Assembly (NCBI RefSeq): GCF_003696365.1
Contig: NZ_RFFM01000002.1
Span: forward strand, 124,001-188,000
DNA from: Stutzerimonas zhaodongensis
GTDB lineage: Bacteria; Pseudomonadota; Gammaproteobacteria; Pseudomonadales; Pseudomonadaceae
Length of the DNA: 64,000 nucleotides
Reading direction: 5' to 3'
The position numbers and the translations under genes were made by a program. Of the stretch, positions 17,977 through 27,743 are shown in pieces. Every line of letters starts with the position of its first letter. The stretch's first letter is position 1. The notes beneath the pieces are model-generated. The model saw only the letters and a program-made list of their open reading frames with translations, made no database searches and was not told where the DNA came from.

Positions 17977-18186
17977 GGGGCTCTCCAGAGCAAGGATGAA
18001 AGGCGCCCCGATCATTGAGAGCTTCTCCTTACTGGATACTTACTGCGCAAGACTTATTTGTTTTGCCGCCCGGTAAGGGTTCGGAAAGTTTGTTCACCCG
18101 ATAGTCACTTCCCGGCAGCGCCAGGCCAAAGGCCAGGGCTGCCGAGTTCACGTGAGGTGTCGCTCACAAGGAAAGGGAGAAGGACT
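17977..18186. promoter_or_regulatory. Divergent promoter region between mipA operon and RND operon
   Basis: The 210-base gap separates two divergent operons. GGCAGC (18114-18119) and GCTGCC (18138-18143) can pair, enclosing an inner GGCC-AAA-GGCC, giving a symmetric element that may be a regulator site or a leader hairpin of the efflux operon. No consensus promoter is obvious by eye. Confidence 0.4.
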
Positions 18187-19608
18187 TTGAACCCACTACC
18201 AAGCCGCTTATGGGCAGCACTGTCAGTCATAGCGCTCACCAGCTGCGCCTCTATCGAGCCAGCCCCTACTCCGGGCAGCACCGGTGCGCCGGTCGCTCCT
18301 CAGTGGCATGCCCCTGTTGCCCATAACGGCAAGCTCAGTGAGCTGACCGACTGGTGGGAGCAGTTCGACGACCCGCTGATGTTGAGCTTGATCCTCGATG
18401 GGCAGCAGGCAAGCGCTACCCTCGCGCAAGCGGTTGCGAATATCGCCGACGCTCAGGCTGCACGCGTCGGTAGCATGGCAGTCCTTCTGCCCACCCTGGA
18501 TGGAGTCATGGATGCAAGCCGGGGGCGTTCCGAACCGGGTGCCCCGGTTGGATCGTTCTCGTCGGCAGGACTGCAGGCGAGCTGGGAGCTGGACATCTTC
18601 GGGGCCAACCGTGCAGCAGCCGGCGCCACACGGGCCGAGCTGGAAGCGAGCATGGCCGGATGGCATGACGCCCGAGTATCTATCGCTGCGGAGATCGCCA
18701 CCACCTATGTAGAGCTGCGCGCCTGCGAGGCTCAGATCGCGCAAGCCGAACTGGACGTCCGGTCACGTCGTGAAACGGCTCGGTTGACAGAACTCATGGC
18801 GAGCAGCGGCTTTCAATCGCCGGCCGAAGCTGATCTGGCACACGCCAGTGCCGCGCAGGGCCAGGTCACTCTTGCCGAGCAAAACGCCCAATGCGAATAC
18901 CTCATCAAGTCGCTGGTGGCGCTCAGTGCACGTAACGAGACGGAGCTTCGGAAGTCACTTGCCAAGCAGACCGCACGGTTACCCCAGCCGGCAGAGTTTC
19001 GCGTCGCCAAGGTGCCCGCCGAGGTGCTCAGCCAACGGCCCGACATCCATGCGGCTGCGCATGATGTGGTGGCCGCCAGTGCCGATTCAGTGGAGGCCCA
19101 AGCCCTGCGCTGGCCACGTATCACCCTGAGCGGAAACATCGGCAGTACCCGTATCCCCGAAGGCGGAGTCAGCACTAACGGCACCGTCTGGACCATTGGC
19201 CCCGTGGCCGTGACGCTTCCGCTGTTCGACGGTGGCACCCGCAGGGCGAACGCGGAGGCGGCGCAGGTGCGGTACGAGGTGGCAACTGTCGTGTATGCCG
19301 CACGCTTGCGCAACGCCATTCGGGAAGTCGAAAACGCCCTCGTCTCGCTGCAGAGCACTGCAACTCGCAGTGATGACGCTCGCCGTGCGGCCGAGGGTTT
19401 CACACGCTCTTACCGCGCAGTCGAGTCTGGTTACCGAGCCGGCAACGCCAGTCTCTTCGAGCTTGAGGATGCCCGCCGCAGCATGGTCGCTGCGCAGATA
19501 GCACTGATCGAGCTACAGCGCGAGCGTGTCGCCGGCTGGATCACGCTGTACAGAGCGGTCGGGGGCGGTTGGTCCGTCGACCAGCTGGAAGAGATCAGCG
19601 GCGCATGA
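18187..19608 (+). CDS. RND efflux outer-membrane lipoprotein channel (OprM/NodT type)
   Basis: I choose the TTG at 18187, preceded by GAGAAGGA, because the product then begins MNPLPSRLWAALSVIALTSC, with the lipobox LTSC at the right distance. Upstream codons lack a signal sequence. The 473-residue protein has the two TolC-type outer-membrane efflux repeats, with SWELDIFGANRAAAGATRAE in the first and VTLPLFDGGTRRANAEAAQV in the second. It forms the trimeric exit duct for the adaptor and pump encoded next. Placing the channel gene before the adaptor and pump is less usual than after them. Confidence 0.85.
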   Translation: MNPLPSRLWAALSVIALTSCASIEPAPTPGSTGAPVAPQWHAPVAHNGKLSELTDWWEQFDDPLMLSLILDGQQASATLAQAVANIADAQAARVGSMAVLLPTLDGVMDASRGRSEPGAPVGSFSSAGLQASWELDIFGANRAAAGATRAELEASMAGWHDARVSIAAEIATTYVELRACEAQIAQAELDVRSRRETARLTELMASSGFQSPAEADLAHASAAQGQVTLAEQNAQCEYLIKSLVALSARNETELRKSLAKQTARLPQPAEFRVAKVPAEVLSQRPDIHAAAHDVVAASADSVEAQALRWPRITLSGNIGSTRIPEGGVSTNGTVWTIGPVAVTLPLFDGGTRRANAEAAQVRYEVATVVYAARLRNAIREVENALVSLQSTATRSDDARRAAEGFTRSYRAVESGYRAGNASLFELEDARRSMVAAQIALIELQRERVAGWITLYRAVGGGWSVDQLEEISGA

Positions 19609-19686
19609 CGCCGCGATGAAACCGTTCAAGTACTCGCCCGCCGCCTGCACCGCGGTCATGCCACCCAGCCCTGGACACCGATTCAC

Positions 19687-20877
19687 ATGAAAAGAACGAC
19701 CCGCCAATTGGCTTTCATCCTCATAGGCATCGTTGCCGCCTTCACCGTTGCGATCGGCTTGCTGACTCGCTGGAAACCCGATCAATCACCGCCGAACGAG
19801 AAAACAGTGGCCACGGCCAAGCCTGCGCTGACGGTTTCCGTGACTACGCCTCAGCCCATGACACTGCCCGTCCGGATTGCCGCGAACGGCAACATCATGC
19901 CTTGGCAGGAGGCCAGTGTCGGTACAGAAGCGGACGGCCTGCGCCTCGCAGAGGTGAATGTCGATGTCGGTGATGTGGTTCAGCGCCATCAGGTGCTCGC
20001 CACCTTTGCGGCTGATTCGGTGAACGCAGAACTTGCGCAACGCCACGCCGCGACCGCCGAGGCCGAAGCTGCACTCGCCGAAGCTCAAGCGAACGCACAG
20101 CGGGCCCGGCAACTGCAGACCACCGGTGCTTTATCAGCGCAGCAGATCAATCAATACGTCACGGCCGAGCGGACGGCTCAAGCACGGCTGGAGGCCGCTC
20201 GCGCCAATGAGCAAACGCAGCAGCTGCGCGTTACCCAGACCCGCGTACTGGCGCCTGATGACGGCGTGATCTCCGCTCGAAGCGCCACCTTGGGTGCGGT
20301 GCTTCCCGCTGGCCAGGAACTGTTCAGGCTGATTCGTGGCCGGCGACTCGAATGGCGCGCCGAAGTCGCAGCGTCGGACCTGCCGCGGCTGCAACCCGGC
20401 CAGCTTGCTCAGATTCGTTTGACCAACGACCAGGTGGTGGAAGGCAGGTTGCGTATGATCGCCCCGATGGTCGATACGCAGACCCGCAATGGCCTGGTCT
20501 ATGTGGACCTGCCTCCGGACAGCCCAGCGCGCGCAGGGATGTTCGCGCGAGGTGAGTTCGACGTCGGTACCGATCAGGCAATGACCCTGCCGCAAAGTGC
20601 CGTGCTGCTTCGGGACGGCTTCAGCTATGTGCTGCGAGTCGGTAAGGATGCCAAAGTCGCTCAGACCAAGGTTACTGTGGGACGGCGAGTAGGCAAGCAC
20701 GTCGAGATCACCGGCGGGATCAGTCCGGAAATCCCGGTGGTATTGGCAGGGGGTGGATTCCTCGGAGATGGTGATCTCGTGCGAGTCGTCGAAGAGCTGG
20801 CCTCAAGCCGCGACCCGGTAAAGCCCGGCGAAGGCCCAGTGGTGGTCACCCAGCAATCGAGCGGAGGCGCGCAATGA
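19687..20877 (+). CDS. RND efflux periplasmic adaptor (membrane fusion protein)
   Basis: This 396-residue adaptor has an N-terminal membrane anchor (LAFILIGIVAAFTVAIGLL), a biotinyl-lipoyl-like domain with a coiled coil (ERTAQARLEAARANEQTQQL), and a beta-barrel with ARGEFDVG and a C-terminal domain. The order is that of HlyD/AcrA-type adaptors. It would dock the pump at 20874-23975 to the channel at 18187-19608. Its stop overlaps the pump gene by 4 bases. Confidence 0.88.
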   Translation: MKRTTRQLAFILIGIVAAFTVAIGLLTRWKPDQSPPNEKTVATAKPALTVSVTTPQPMTLPVRIAANGNIMPWQEASVGTEADGLRLAEVNVDVGDVVQRHQVLATFAADSVNAELAQRHAATAEAEAALAEAQANAQRARQLQTTGALSAQQINQYVTAERTAQARLEAARANEQTQQLRVTQTRVLAPDDGVISARSATLGAVLPAGQELFRLIRGRRLEWRAEVAASDLPRLQPGQLAQIRLTNDQVVEGRLRMIAPMVDTQTRNGLVYVDLPPDSPARAGMFARGEFDVGTDQAMTLPQSAVLLRDGFSYVLRVGKDAKVAQTKVTVGRRVGKHVEITGGISPEIPVVLAGGGFLGDGDLVRVVEELASSRDPVKPGEGPVVVTQQSSGGAQ

Positions 20878-23800
20878 GCCTCAACATCTCGTCGTGGTCG
20901 ATCCGCAATCCGATACCGGCCGTCTTGCTGTTCATTTTGCTTACGTTTGCAGGGCTGATGGGCTTCGGGATGATGAAGATTCAGGAATTCCCCGATATCG
21001 ATTTGCCTGTCATCACCGTGACTGTCGAGCTGCCGGGGGCCTCGCCCTCGCAATTGGAAAACGACGTCGCCCGCAAGATTGAGGACTCGCTCGCCACAGT
21101 TCAGGGCCTGAAGCACATCAAGAGCACCTTGACTGACGGCACGGCGGATATCGTGGTCGAGTTTCATCTCGAGAAGTCGACACAGGAAGCGCTGGACGAC
21201 GTCCGGGACGCGGTGGCGCGAGTACGGGCCGACTTGCCGGCCGATCTGCGTGATCCGGTGATCAGAAAAGTGGAAATATCCGGATCCCCGATCCTGACCT
21301 TCACCGTCGCCTCGGCGCGCATGGACGAGGAAGCGTTGTCCCGGTTCGTCGACCACGACATCAGCAAGGTTCTACTGGCTGTTCCGGGCGTTGGAGCGGT
21401 TTCGCGTGTGGGCGGCGTGACCCGCGAGGTGCGTGTGGCGCTGGATCCGGCGCAGTTGCTCGCGATGAATACCACGGCACTGGATATATCGCGCCAACTA
21501 CGCCAGGTGCAGCAGGAAGCCGCTGGCGGCCGCGCTTACCTGGGGGGCGGCGAACAGACGGTACGTACCCTCGCAACGGTGCAATCTGCCGAGCAGATCG
21601 CCACCCTTGAGATCACCCTGAGTGACGGCCGGCGCGTCAGGCTCGATCAGATCGCCACCATTTCAGATACGGTCGCTGAGCCGCGCTCAGCTGCGCTTCT
21701 GGATGGCGAGCCGGTGGTCGGCTTCGAAATCGTGCGGGCGCGCAGCGCCGGAGAGGTGGACGTCGGCGATGGCGTTCGCGCAGCGCTCGATAAGCTCAGG
21801 GCCAAGCATCCGCATATCTCCATCACCGAGGCATTCAACTCAGTCGATCTGGTGGTGGAGAATTACAACGGCTCGATGCGCCTCTTGTACGAGGGCGCCG
21901 CCCTCGCCGTGCTGGTGGTGTTCTTCTTTCTGCGCGACTGGCGCGCCACCCTGGTCGTCGCTGTGGCGCTGCCACTGTCAGCGATACCGACGTTCGCCGT
22001 CATGCACTGGATGGGCTTCACGCTGAACACCGTGACATTGCTGTCCCTGTCGCTGGTGGTCGGCATCCTGGTGGACGATGCCATCGTCGAAATCGAAAAC
22101 ATCGCGCGCCATATGCGCTTGGGCAAGCCGCCGTACCAGGCGGCGATGGAAGCGGCGGACGAAATCGGTCTGGCCGTTGTGGCGACCACCTTCACCCTCA
22201 TTGCGGTGTTCCTGCCTACGGCGTTCATGAGTGGCACCGTCGGCAAGTTCTTCGTCCAGTTCGGCTGGACGGCGGCCATCGCGGTGTTCTTTTCCCTGCT
22301 TGTCGCGCGCATGTTGACGCCGATGATGGCGGCTTATCTGTTGCGCTCGCCGAAGCAGCATGTGGAAAAGCCGGCGAGCTGGTTGGGTGTGTATCTGTCC
22401 TGGGCACGCTGGTGCCTGCGCCACAGGGTGCTGACGGTCGCGGCCGCAGCTGCATTCTTTACCGGTGGGCTGATGCTCTCGACGTCCCTGCCTGGCACAT
22501 TCATCCCACCCGATGATGATTGGCAGACGCAGGTCACGCTTACGCTCGCACCTGGCAGCAAGCTGGACGACACCCTCGCGCTCGCCGAACAAGCACGCCG
22601 GCTCATCGAGCAAAACCCGCACGTGAAGATGGTGTATAGCGGGATTGGCGCAAGCAGCGGCGGTGACGGTCCGGGCGAACCGCCTGCGAGCAGCGCAACG
22701 GACGTCCGCTCAGCGGTGTTGACGCTCAACATGGCCCACCGCAATGACCGCCCCGGGCTGACCAAACAGCAGATCGAGCGCCAACTGCGCGAAACACTCT
22801 CGGTGCTACCCGGCGTACGTGTCCGGGTCGGAATGGGCGGTTCGGACAACTACGTGCTGGTGCTTGCTGGGGAAGATGGTCAGGTACTGGCGCGCCATGC
22901 ACAGCAAGTGGAGCGAGAGCTACGCGCCCTCCCCGGCGTTGGCGCCGTGACCTCCACCGCAAGCCTGGTGCGTCCCGAGCTGATCGTCCTCACTGATTTC
23001 ATCCGTGCAGCCGATCTTGGTGTCACCTCCGCCGCCATCGCCGACACGCTGCGCGTCGCTACCATGGGCGATTATGACCAGGAGCTCGCCAAGCTGAGCT
23101 TCAGTGAGAGGCAGGTGCCAGTAGTGGTGCGGCTTACAGACGCTGCGCGCGAAGACATTGAGACGCTCAAACGGCTCCCGGTGCCTGGCGCGCGGGGCCC
23201 TGTACCGCTTGAGAATGTCGCCACCCTCGAAATCGGCAGCGGGCCCTCCGAAATCTCGCGCTATGACCGCATGCGCAACATCAATATCGAAATTGAGCTG
23301 AACGGCGAAGCCCTCGGCGACATCGAGACCGCCGTACTGGCGCTGCCGAGCCTGCAACGTCTTCCTGCGGGAGTTATGCAAACCTCCAGCGGCGATGCCG
23401 AGGCGATGGGAGAGCTTGCTACGGGCTTCGGCTTGGCGATGCTGACCGGCGTCCTGTGTATCTACATGGTCCTGGTGCTGCTGTTGAAGGAGTTCATGCA
23501 GCCACTGACCATCCTCGCCGCGCCCATGCTTTCGATCCCCGGCGCGTTCGTAGCCCTGTTCTTGACCGGCACCGCGATATCGATGCCGTCGATGATCGGG
23601 CTGATCATGCTGATGGGCATTGCGACCAAGAACTCGATCCTGCTGATCGACTACATCATCCTCGCGCGCCGTGACTATGGTTTGTCACGCTGGGACGCGG
23701 TTATCGACGCCTGTAGCAAACGTGCGCGCCCCATCATCATGACCACGATCGCCATGGGCGCGGGGATGATGCCGGTCGCCCTGGGCATAGGCGCGGACCC

Positions 23801-23975
23801 AAGCTTCCGCTCCCCGATGGCCATTGTCGTGATTGGTGGCCTGATCACATCGACCTTCCTAAGCCTGCTGGTGATACCTGTGCTGTTCACCTTTATGGAC
23901 GACGTCGCGCAGTGGGTAGCGCGCCTGACCCGTAGCTCTGGTGAACGCTCATACGCAGAGCCGGCGGCCAGGTGA
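20874..23975 (+). CDS. RND multidrug efflux pump, inner-membrane subunit
   Basis: The 1033-residue length is normal for HAE-1 family pumps. It starts MSLNISSWSIRNPIPAVLLF, has twelve expected transmembrane segments, the porter motif GASPSQLENDVARKIED and the proton-relay pair Asp-Asp in LVVGILVDDAIVEIENIARH. The last third has GFGLAMLTGVLCIYMVLVLL. Both Asp residues of the relay are present, so the pump should be active with proton motive force. Its substrate range is unknown; it belongs with the adaptor and channel genes upstream. Confidence 0.9.
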   Translation: MSLNISSWSIRNPIPAVLLFILLTFAGLMGFGMMKIQEFPDIDLPVITVTVELPGASPSQLENDVARKIEDSLATVQGLKHIKSTLTDGTADIVVEFHLEKSTQEALDDVRDAVARVRADLPADLRDPVIRKVEISGSPILTFTVASARMDEEALSRFVDHDISKVLLAVPGVGAVSRVGGVTREVRVALDPAQLLAMNTTALDISRQLRQVQQEAAGGRAYLGGGEQTVRTLATVQSAEQIATLEITLSDGRRVRLDQIATISDTVAEPRSAALLDGEPVVGFEIVRARSAGEVDVGDGVRAALDKLRAKHPHISITEAFNSVDLVVENYNGSMRLLYEGAALAVLVVFFFLRDWRATLVVAVALPLSAIPTFAVMHWMGFTLNTVTLLSLSLVVGILVDDAIVEIENIARHMRLGKPPYQAAMEAADEIGLAVVATTFTLIAVFLPTAFMSGTVGKFFVQFGWTAAIAVFFSLLVARMLTPMMAAYLLRSPKQHVEKPASWLGVYLSWARWCLRHRVLTVAAAAAFFTGGLMLSTSLPGTFIPPDDDWQTQVTLTLAPGSKLDDTLALAEQARRLIEQNPHVKMVYSGIGASSGGDGPGEPPASSATDVRSAVLTLNMAHRNDRPGLTKQQIERQLRETLSVLPGVRVRVGMGGSDNYVLVLAGEDGQVLARHAQQVERELRALPGVGAVTSTASLVRPELIVLTDFIRAADLGVTSAAIADTLRVATMGDYDQELAKLSFSERQVPVVVRLTDAAREDIETLKRLPVPGARGPVPLENVATLEIGSGPSEISRYDRMRNINIEIELNGEALGDIETAVLALPSLQRLPAGVMQTSSGDAEAMGELATGFGLAMLTGVLCIYMVLVLLLKEFMQPLTILAAPMLSIPGAFVALFLTGTAISMPSMIGLIMLMGIATKNSILLIDYIILARRDYGLSRWDAVIDACSKRARPIIMTTIAMGAGMMPVALGIGADPSFRSPMAIVVIGGLITSTFLSLLVIPVLFTFMDDVAQWVARLTRSSGERSYAEPAAR

Positions 23976-24053
23976 TAGGCATAGCTGACATTCGCACCGG
24001 TGTCGGTCGGCTGAGACGAGGGTTCGCCCATGTAGGCCAGGACGCGGCGGGCG

Positions 24054-24767
24054 TTACCTACTCCTCCCGGCGTTCCTGGATCGGCAGAACCACCCGTGCA
24101 TCAGCCCCGCCTGAAAGGACTGCACCGGGGGTTCAAACCCGGCTGCTTCGATCAGAGCCGCGACTTGTGGGGCCGGCAGTATGGCCACGTCCTTGGCATA
24201 GGCCGTTCGGGCCCGCTCCAGCATTTGCGGCTCGACGCCAGCCGAGGACATAAGCGTCATCCAGTTGCGTAGCAGGACCTCATACGAAGGCGAGGTTACG
24301 TCGGAGGCAAGATCGGCGGTCGCCAGCAGACCACCCGGTTTGAGACGTGATGCGATGGCTTCAAAGAAGGCTGTACGTGCCTGGTGATCGAGCAGGAACT
24401 GGGATACCAGAAAACACGTGCCACCGTCGTGGACAGGCTGCAACGGCAGTGTCTCGAGATAACCTTCATGGAAATTGCAGCGCGAGAGGAAGCCACCTTG
24501 CGAAGCCCGCTCTCGGCATCGCTCGAGCATCGCGCCGGAAGGGTCCACGGCGGTGAATCGCCAGCCAGGAAAACGATCCGCCAGAAAGGATAATTCTGCG
24601 CCAGTACCGACGCCGACACAGAGGATGCTGGCGTCGTCCGGCAGTTCAGAGAAGAAAGATCCGAGCAGCATGTAAAGGGCGTCACGGATGGGCGCCATCC
24701 CTGCCCATTGCTGGTCATAACCTTTGGCCTGCTGATCGAACATGGTAGTGAGTTCATCGGGTTGCAC
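24054..24767 (-). CDS. Class I SAM-dependent methyltransferase
   Basis: The start is a GTG at 24767 with GGAAGGTG upstream; the next in-frame ATG is 24743. The 237-residue protein has the SAM motif I ILCVGVGTGAELSFLADRFPG, an acidic motif FTAVDPSGAMLERC and a motif with LKPGGLLATADLASD, matching class I methyltransferases. The substrate is not recognisable. It is convergent with the efflux operon and separate from it. Confidence 0.8.
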   Translation of the reverse strand: MQPDELTTMFDQQAKGYDQQWAGMAPIRDALYMLLGSFFSELPDDASILCVGVGTGAELSFLADRFPGWRFTAVDPSGAMLERCRERASQGGFLSRCNFHEGYLETLPLQPVHDGGTCFLVSQFLLDHQARTAFFEAIASRLKPGGLLATADLASDVTSPSYEVLLRNWMTLMSSAGVEPQMLERARTAYAKDVAILPAPQVAALIEAAGFEPPVQSFQAGLMHGWFCRSRNAGRSR

Positions 24768-25046
24768 AGCGCACCTTCCAGTTAGTAGTTATCGGCTTTA
24801 CCGCTAATCGCGGCATCAATGCCAGTATTGCAGAGCTGTCAAGCACCCTGGCTTGCCCGCGCGCTGCATACCGTGAGCTGTCCGAAGCTGGGCATCTTGG
24901 CAAAGCGTTCGGCCGTCATGCCGTAGCGGTGGGGGATTAACGTATATGGCCGGCTCGCCGCGACCTGCCGTTGACTGCCCTAATCATCCCGGTGCTAGAG
25001 TGCCCGCTCGATAGCGGCACAACTCCAACCACATAGCGAGGCCCCC

Positions 25047-25439
25047 ATGCTCAACCATGTAATGGTCGGTTCGAATGATATTGAACGGTCGAAGCGCTTC
25101 TACGATGCCGTGCTCGGCGTACTCGGCGCAGGCGAGCCGCTACGCAATGTGGCGCCGTCCGGGCATACCCGCCTGTTCTACCGCCATGATGGCAGCCTGT
25201 TTGGTGTCACCGAGCCCATCAACGGTGAGGAAGCAACCGTCGGCAACGGCGGCACGATTGGTTTCAAGTGCAACTCGGCCGAGCAGGTCAAGGCCTTTCA
25301 CGATGTAGGCGTCGCCCATGGCGGCACCACCTGCGAGGAGCCGCCAGGACTGCGCGAATCCAGCCTCGGCGCGATGCACCTCAGCTATGTGCGCGACCCT
25401 GACGGAAACAAGCTGTGCGCCATCTACCGCCCGCAGTAA
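25047..25439 (+). CDS. VOC-superfamily protein (glyoxalase/bleomycin-resistance fold)
   Basis: This 130-residue protein has the VOC layout: MLNHVMVGSNDIERSKRFYD at the N-terminus and SYVRDPDGNKLCAIYRP at the C-terminus, the metal-ligand strands of a glyoxalase fold. It resembles small glyoxalase-like dioxygenase or resistance proteins. Whether it binds metal, and its substrate, cannot be seen. It is a single gene with a good AGCGAGG upstream. Confidence 0.75.
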   Translation: MLNHVMVGSNDIERSKRFYDAVLGVLGAGEPLRNVAPSGHTRLFYRHDGSLFGVTEPINGEEATVGNGGTIGFKCNSAEQVKAFHDVGVAHGGTTCEEPPGLRESSLGAMHLSYVRDPDGNKLCAIYRPQ

Positions 25440-25571
25440 CCTCCCCGCTCTCTCAACTCCGCTCAGCCCATGCGCGGCATTGAAAGCTGAAGCTCATGCG
25501 TCGCAGCGCGCCGCGGCGCATGAGGTTTCAAGAGTCGACTACGATTCTCTCCGCGTGCCGCCCCTCGCCTA

Positions 25572-27245
25572 TCAAGGCTTGACGACCATCCCCACTCCAC
25601 GCCCGCGCGGGTCCGAGCCGGTCTGCAGGCGGGTGCCATCGACGCGTATCGCCTGGATATCACCCATCAGCCAGCCCTGATCCTCCAGCGTGTAGCCCAT
25701 GGCTTTCAGCTCGTCGGCCACCTTGCCGGTCAAGGGTGCGTGGGCGTCGTAGTAGATGGTGTCCTTCGGCAGGAGCTGATGGTGCACGCGTTGCGCGGCC
25801 ACGGCTTTTTCCAGCGGCATGTCGAAGTCGTAGACGTTGTTCAGCACCTGGAAGATCGAGGTGAAGATGCGCGAACCGCCCGGTGTACCGAGCACCAGGC
25901 TGACCTTGCCGTCACGCGTGACGATGCTCGGGCTCATGGAGGACAGCATGCGCTTGCCTGGCTCGATGGCATTGGCGTCACTGCCGACCACACCGAAGGC
26001 ATTGGCGACGCCCGGCTTGGCACTGAAGTCGTCCATTTCGTTGTTGAGCAGGAAGCCGGCGCCCTTGACCACCACACCGCTGCCGTAATCCAGGTTGAGG
26101 GTGTAGGTGTTGCTGACCGCGTTGCCATCGGCATCGACGATGGAGAAGTGAGTCGTCTGCCTTGGCTCGAGGCCGGGGCGTACTTGTTCGGTTTCGGAGA
26201 TGGCCGTTGGATTGACCTCGGCCGCGCGCTGCTTCAGGTAATCAGGCGATGTCAGCTTCGTGACCGGTACGTCGGAGTAGTCAGGGTCGCCGAGGTAGTC
26301 GGCACGGTCGGCAAACACGCGCTTTTCGATCTCCGCCAGCAAGTGGATGTAACGCGCCGAATTCAGCTCGACACCCTTGAAGTCAGCGGCGCGCTGCTCC
26401 TTCATCCCGATCAGCTGCGCCAGAGCGATTCCGCCGGAGCTTGGCAGCGGCGCGGTATAGAGGCTGTTGCCCTGCCAGTCGACACGCATCGGCTCGCGCC
26501 ATTTGACGCGGTAGGCGGCCAGGTCCTCCTTGCTGATCAGCCCGTCGTCACGCTGCATCTGAGCCACCAGCAGGTCAGCGGTCTTGCCTTTGTAGAAATC
26601 ATCCGGCCCCTTGTCGGCGATGCGCTCCAGGGTCTCGGCCAGCTCCGCCTGGCGGAAGGTTGAACCTGCCTTCATGGCGCCGAAGTAATCCTCGAAATTG
26701 GTCGTACCCTTGAACAGGCCGAGGGCGTCGTCGCGGTACTGGTATTGCTGGTCGGCCACCGTGAAGCCTTCACGGGCATAGCCCACCGCCGGGGTGATGA
26801 GCTCGCTCCAGGGCAACTTGCCGAAGCGCTGGTGTGCCTCCCACATGCCCAGCACGGTGCCGGGCACGCCGGAGGCCCTGGCGCCGACCAGGCTCAGGTT
26901 CTCGATCACCTCGCCCTTGTCGTCGAGGTACATGGTCTTGCTGGCGGCCTTGGGCGCGACTTCCCGGTAATCCAGAAAGTACGGATTGCCCTCGATGTAG
27001 AGCGTCATGAAGCCACCACCGCCGATATTACCCGCCTCGGGGTAGGTGACTGCCAACGTAAAAGCGGTCGCTACCGCGGCATCCACCGCATTGCCACCGG
27101 ACTTGAGCACCTGCGCGGCCACGTTGGCGCTGTACTCATCGGGGGCTGCGACCGCGCCGCCCTCAAGGCTGGCGGAAAACGCCAGTGGGCCGGTGACGGC
27201 AAGCATCAGGGAAAGGGTTGGTCGTGAGATGTGGAGCAGGCGCAT
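25572..27245 (-). CDS. ggt: Gamma-glutamyltranspeptidase precursor
   Basis: The ATG at 27245 lies 9 bases after AAGGA; the in-frame ATG at 27254 is too close to the ribosome binding site. The 557-residue protein has a signal peptide (LSLMLAVTGPLAFSASL), the large-subunit run NVAAQVLKSGGNAVDAAVAT, and the autoprocessing site TTHFSIVDADGN, whose first threonine (about residue 364) becomes the N-terminal nucleophile of the small subunit. The 'GSGVVVKGAGFLLNNEMDDFS' pocket motif is intact. It hydrolyses or transfers the gamma-glutamyl group of glutathione in the periplasm, releasing Cys-Gly for sulfur recycling. Confidence 0.92.
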   Translation of the reverse strand: MRLLHISRPTLSLMLAVTGPLAFSASLEGGAVAAPDEYSANVAAQVLKSGGNAVDAAVATAFTLAVTYPEAGNIGGGGFMTLYIEGNPYFLDYREVAPKAASKTMYLDDKGEVIENLSLVGARASGVPGTVLGMWEAHQRFGKLPWSELITPAVGYAREGFTVADQQYQYRDDALGLFKGTTNFEDYFGAMKAGSTFRQAELAETLERIADKGPDDFYKGKTADLLVAQMQRDDGLISKEDLAAYRVKWREPMRVDWQGNSLYTAPLPSSGGIALAQLIGMKEQRAADFKGVELNSARYIHLLAEIEKRVFADRADYLGDPDYSDVPVTKLTSPDYLKQRAAEVNPTAISETEQVRPGLEPRQTTHFSIVDADGNAVSNTYTLNLDYGSGVVVKGAGFLLNNEMDDFSAKPGVANAFGVVGSDANAIEPGKRMLSSMSPSIVTRDGKVSLVLGTPGGSRIFTSIFQVLNNVYDFDMPLEKAVAAQRVHHQLLPKDTIYYDAHAPLTGKVADELKAMGYTLEDQGWLMGDIQAIRVDGTRLQTGSDPRGRGVGMVVKP

Positions 27246-27482
27246 GGAGCTCATTCCTTCTTCTTGTGAATTGGCCGATCACGCCCCGGACAAGGGTCAG
27301 GCGGGCCAGTTAACAAGGTAGACGAATAACCAGCCCCGCTAGTTGCGGACTCGCTGAGCGATGCGGTCATTTAATCTGGAAATGAAGATGCTTGAGTGCG
27401 GCGCACTTTCAAACGCTCAGCCCGATGCAATTCAGAAGGCTGGGGCTGAACGTGATCGATTCAGCTCCAGCACCTTCGGGCA

Positions 27483-27743
27483 TCAGCCTTCGCTTCCGAG
27501 ACGGCCGGCCTGGCTGAACTCGATCGACCTTACGTTTCCTTGGCTGTCTTCGTAGATCAAGGTGACAGGAACAACACCGGCTTTGTCGCTGGTATCGGTC
27601 AGAGAGATGACGCGTTTTATATCGAGTTCCATCCCGTAGTGGTATTCCACAGGTGCGGTCGCTTCAACTTTGAGGTCGCTTTTTGCGAAACCAGAAGTGG
27701 CAACCAGACTACTGAGCACGGCTACGCCTATTGATCTGATCAT
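27483..27743 (-). CDS. DUF2790 small periplasmic protein
   Basis: This 86-residue protein has a signal peptide (AVLSSLVATSGFAKS) and a mature domain with VEYHYGMELDIKRVISLTD, then VPVTLIYEDSQGNVRSIEFS, the pattern of the Pseudomonas DUF2790 family. These are small secreted proteins of unknown role, often copper- or stress-induced. It is divergent from another small secreted gene at 28084, across a 340-base region with repeated TATCGA motifs. Confidence 0.8.
   Translation of the reverse strand: MIRSIGVAVLSSLVATSGFAKSDLKVEATAPVEYHYGMELDIKRVISLTDTSDKAGVVPVTLIYEDSQGNVRSIEFSQAGRLGSEG

Noticed and set aside
24110..24160. tRNA T-loop-like GGTTCAAACC
   Set aside because: The sequence is inside the methyltransferase reading frame and cannot fold into a full cloverleaf with its flanks.
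25740..26663. A 307-codon plus-strand frame inside ggt
   Set aside because: It is antisense to a gene with intact gamma-glutamyltranspeptidase motifs and shows no protein-like pattern.
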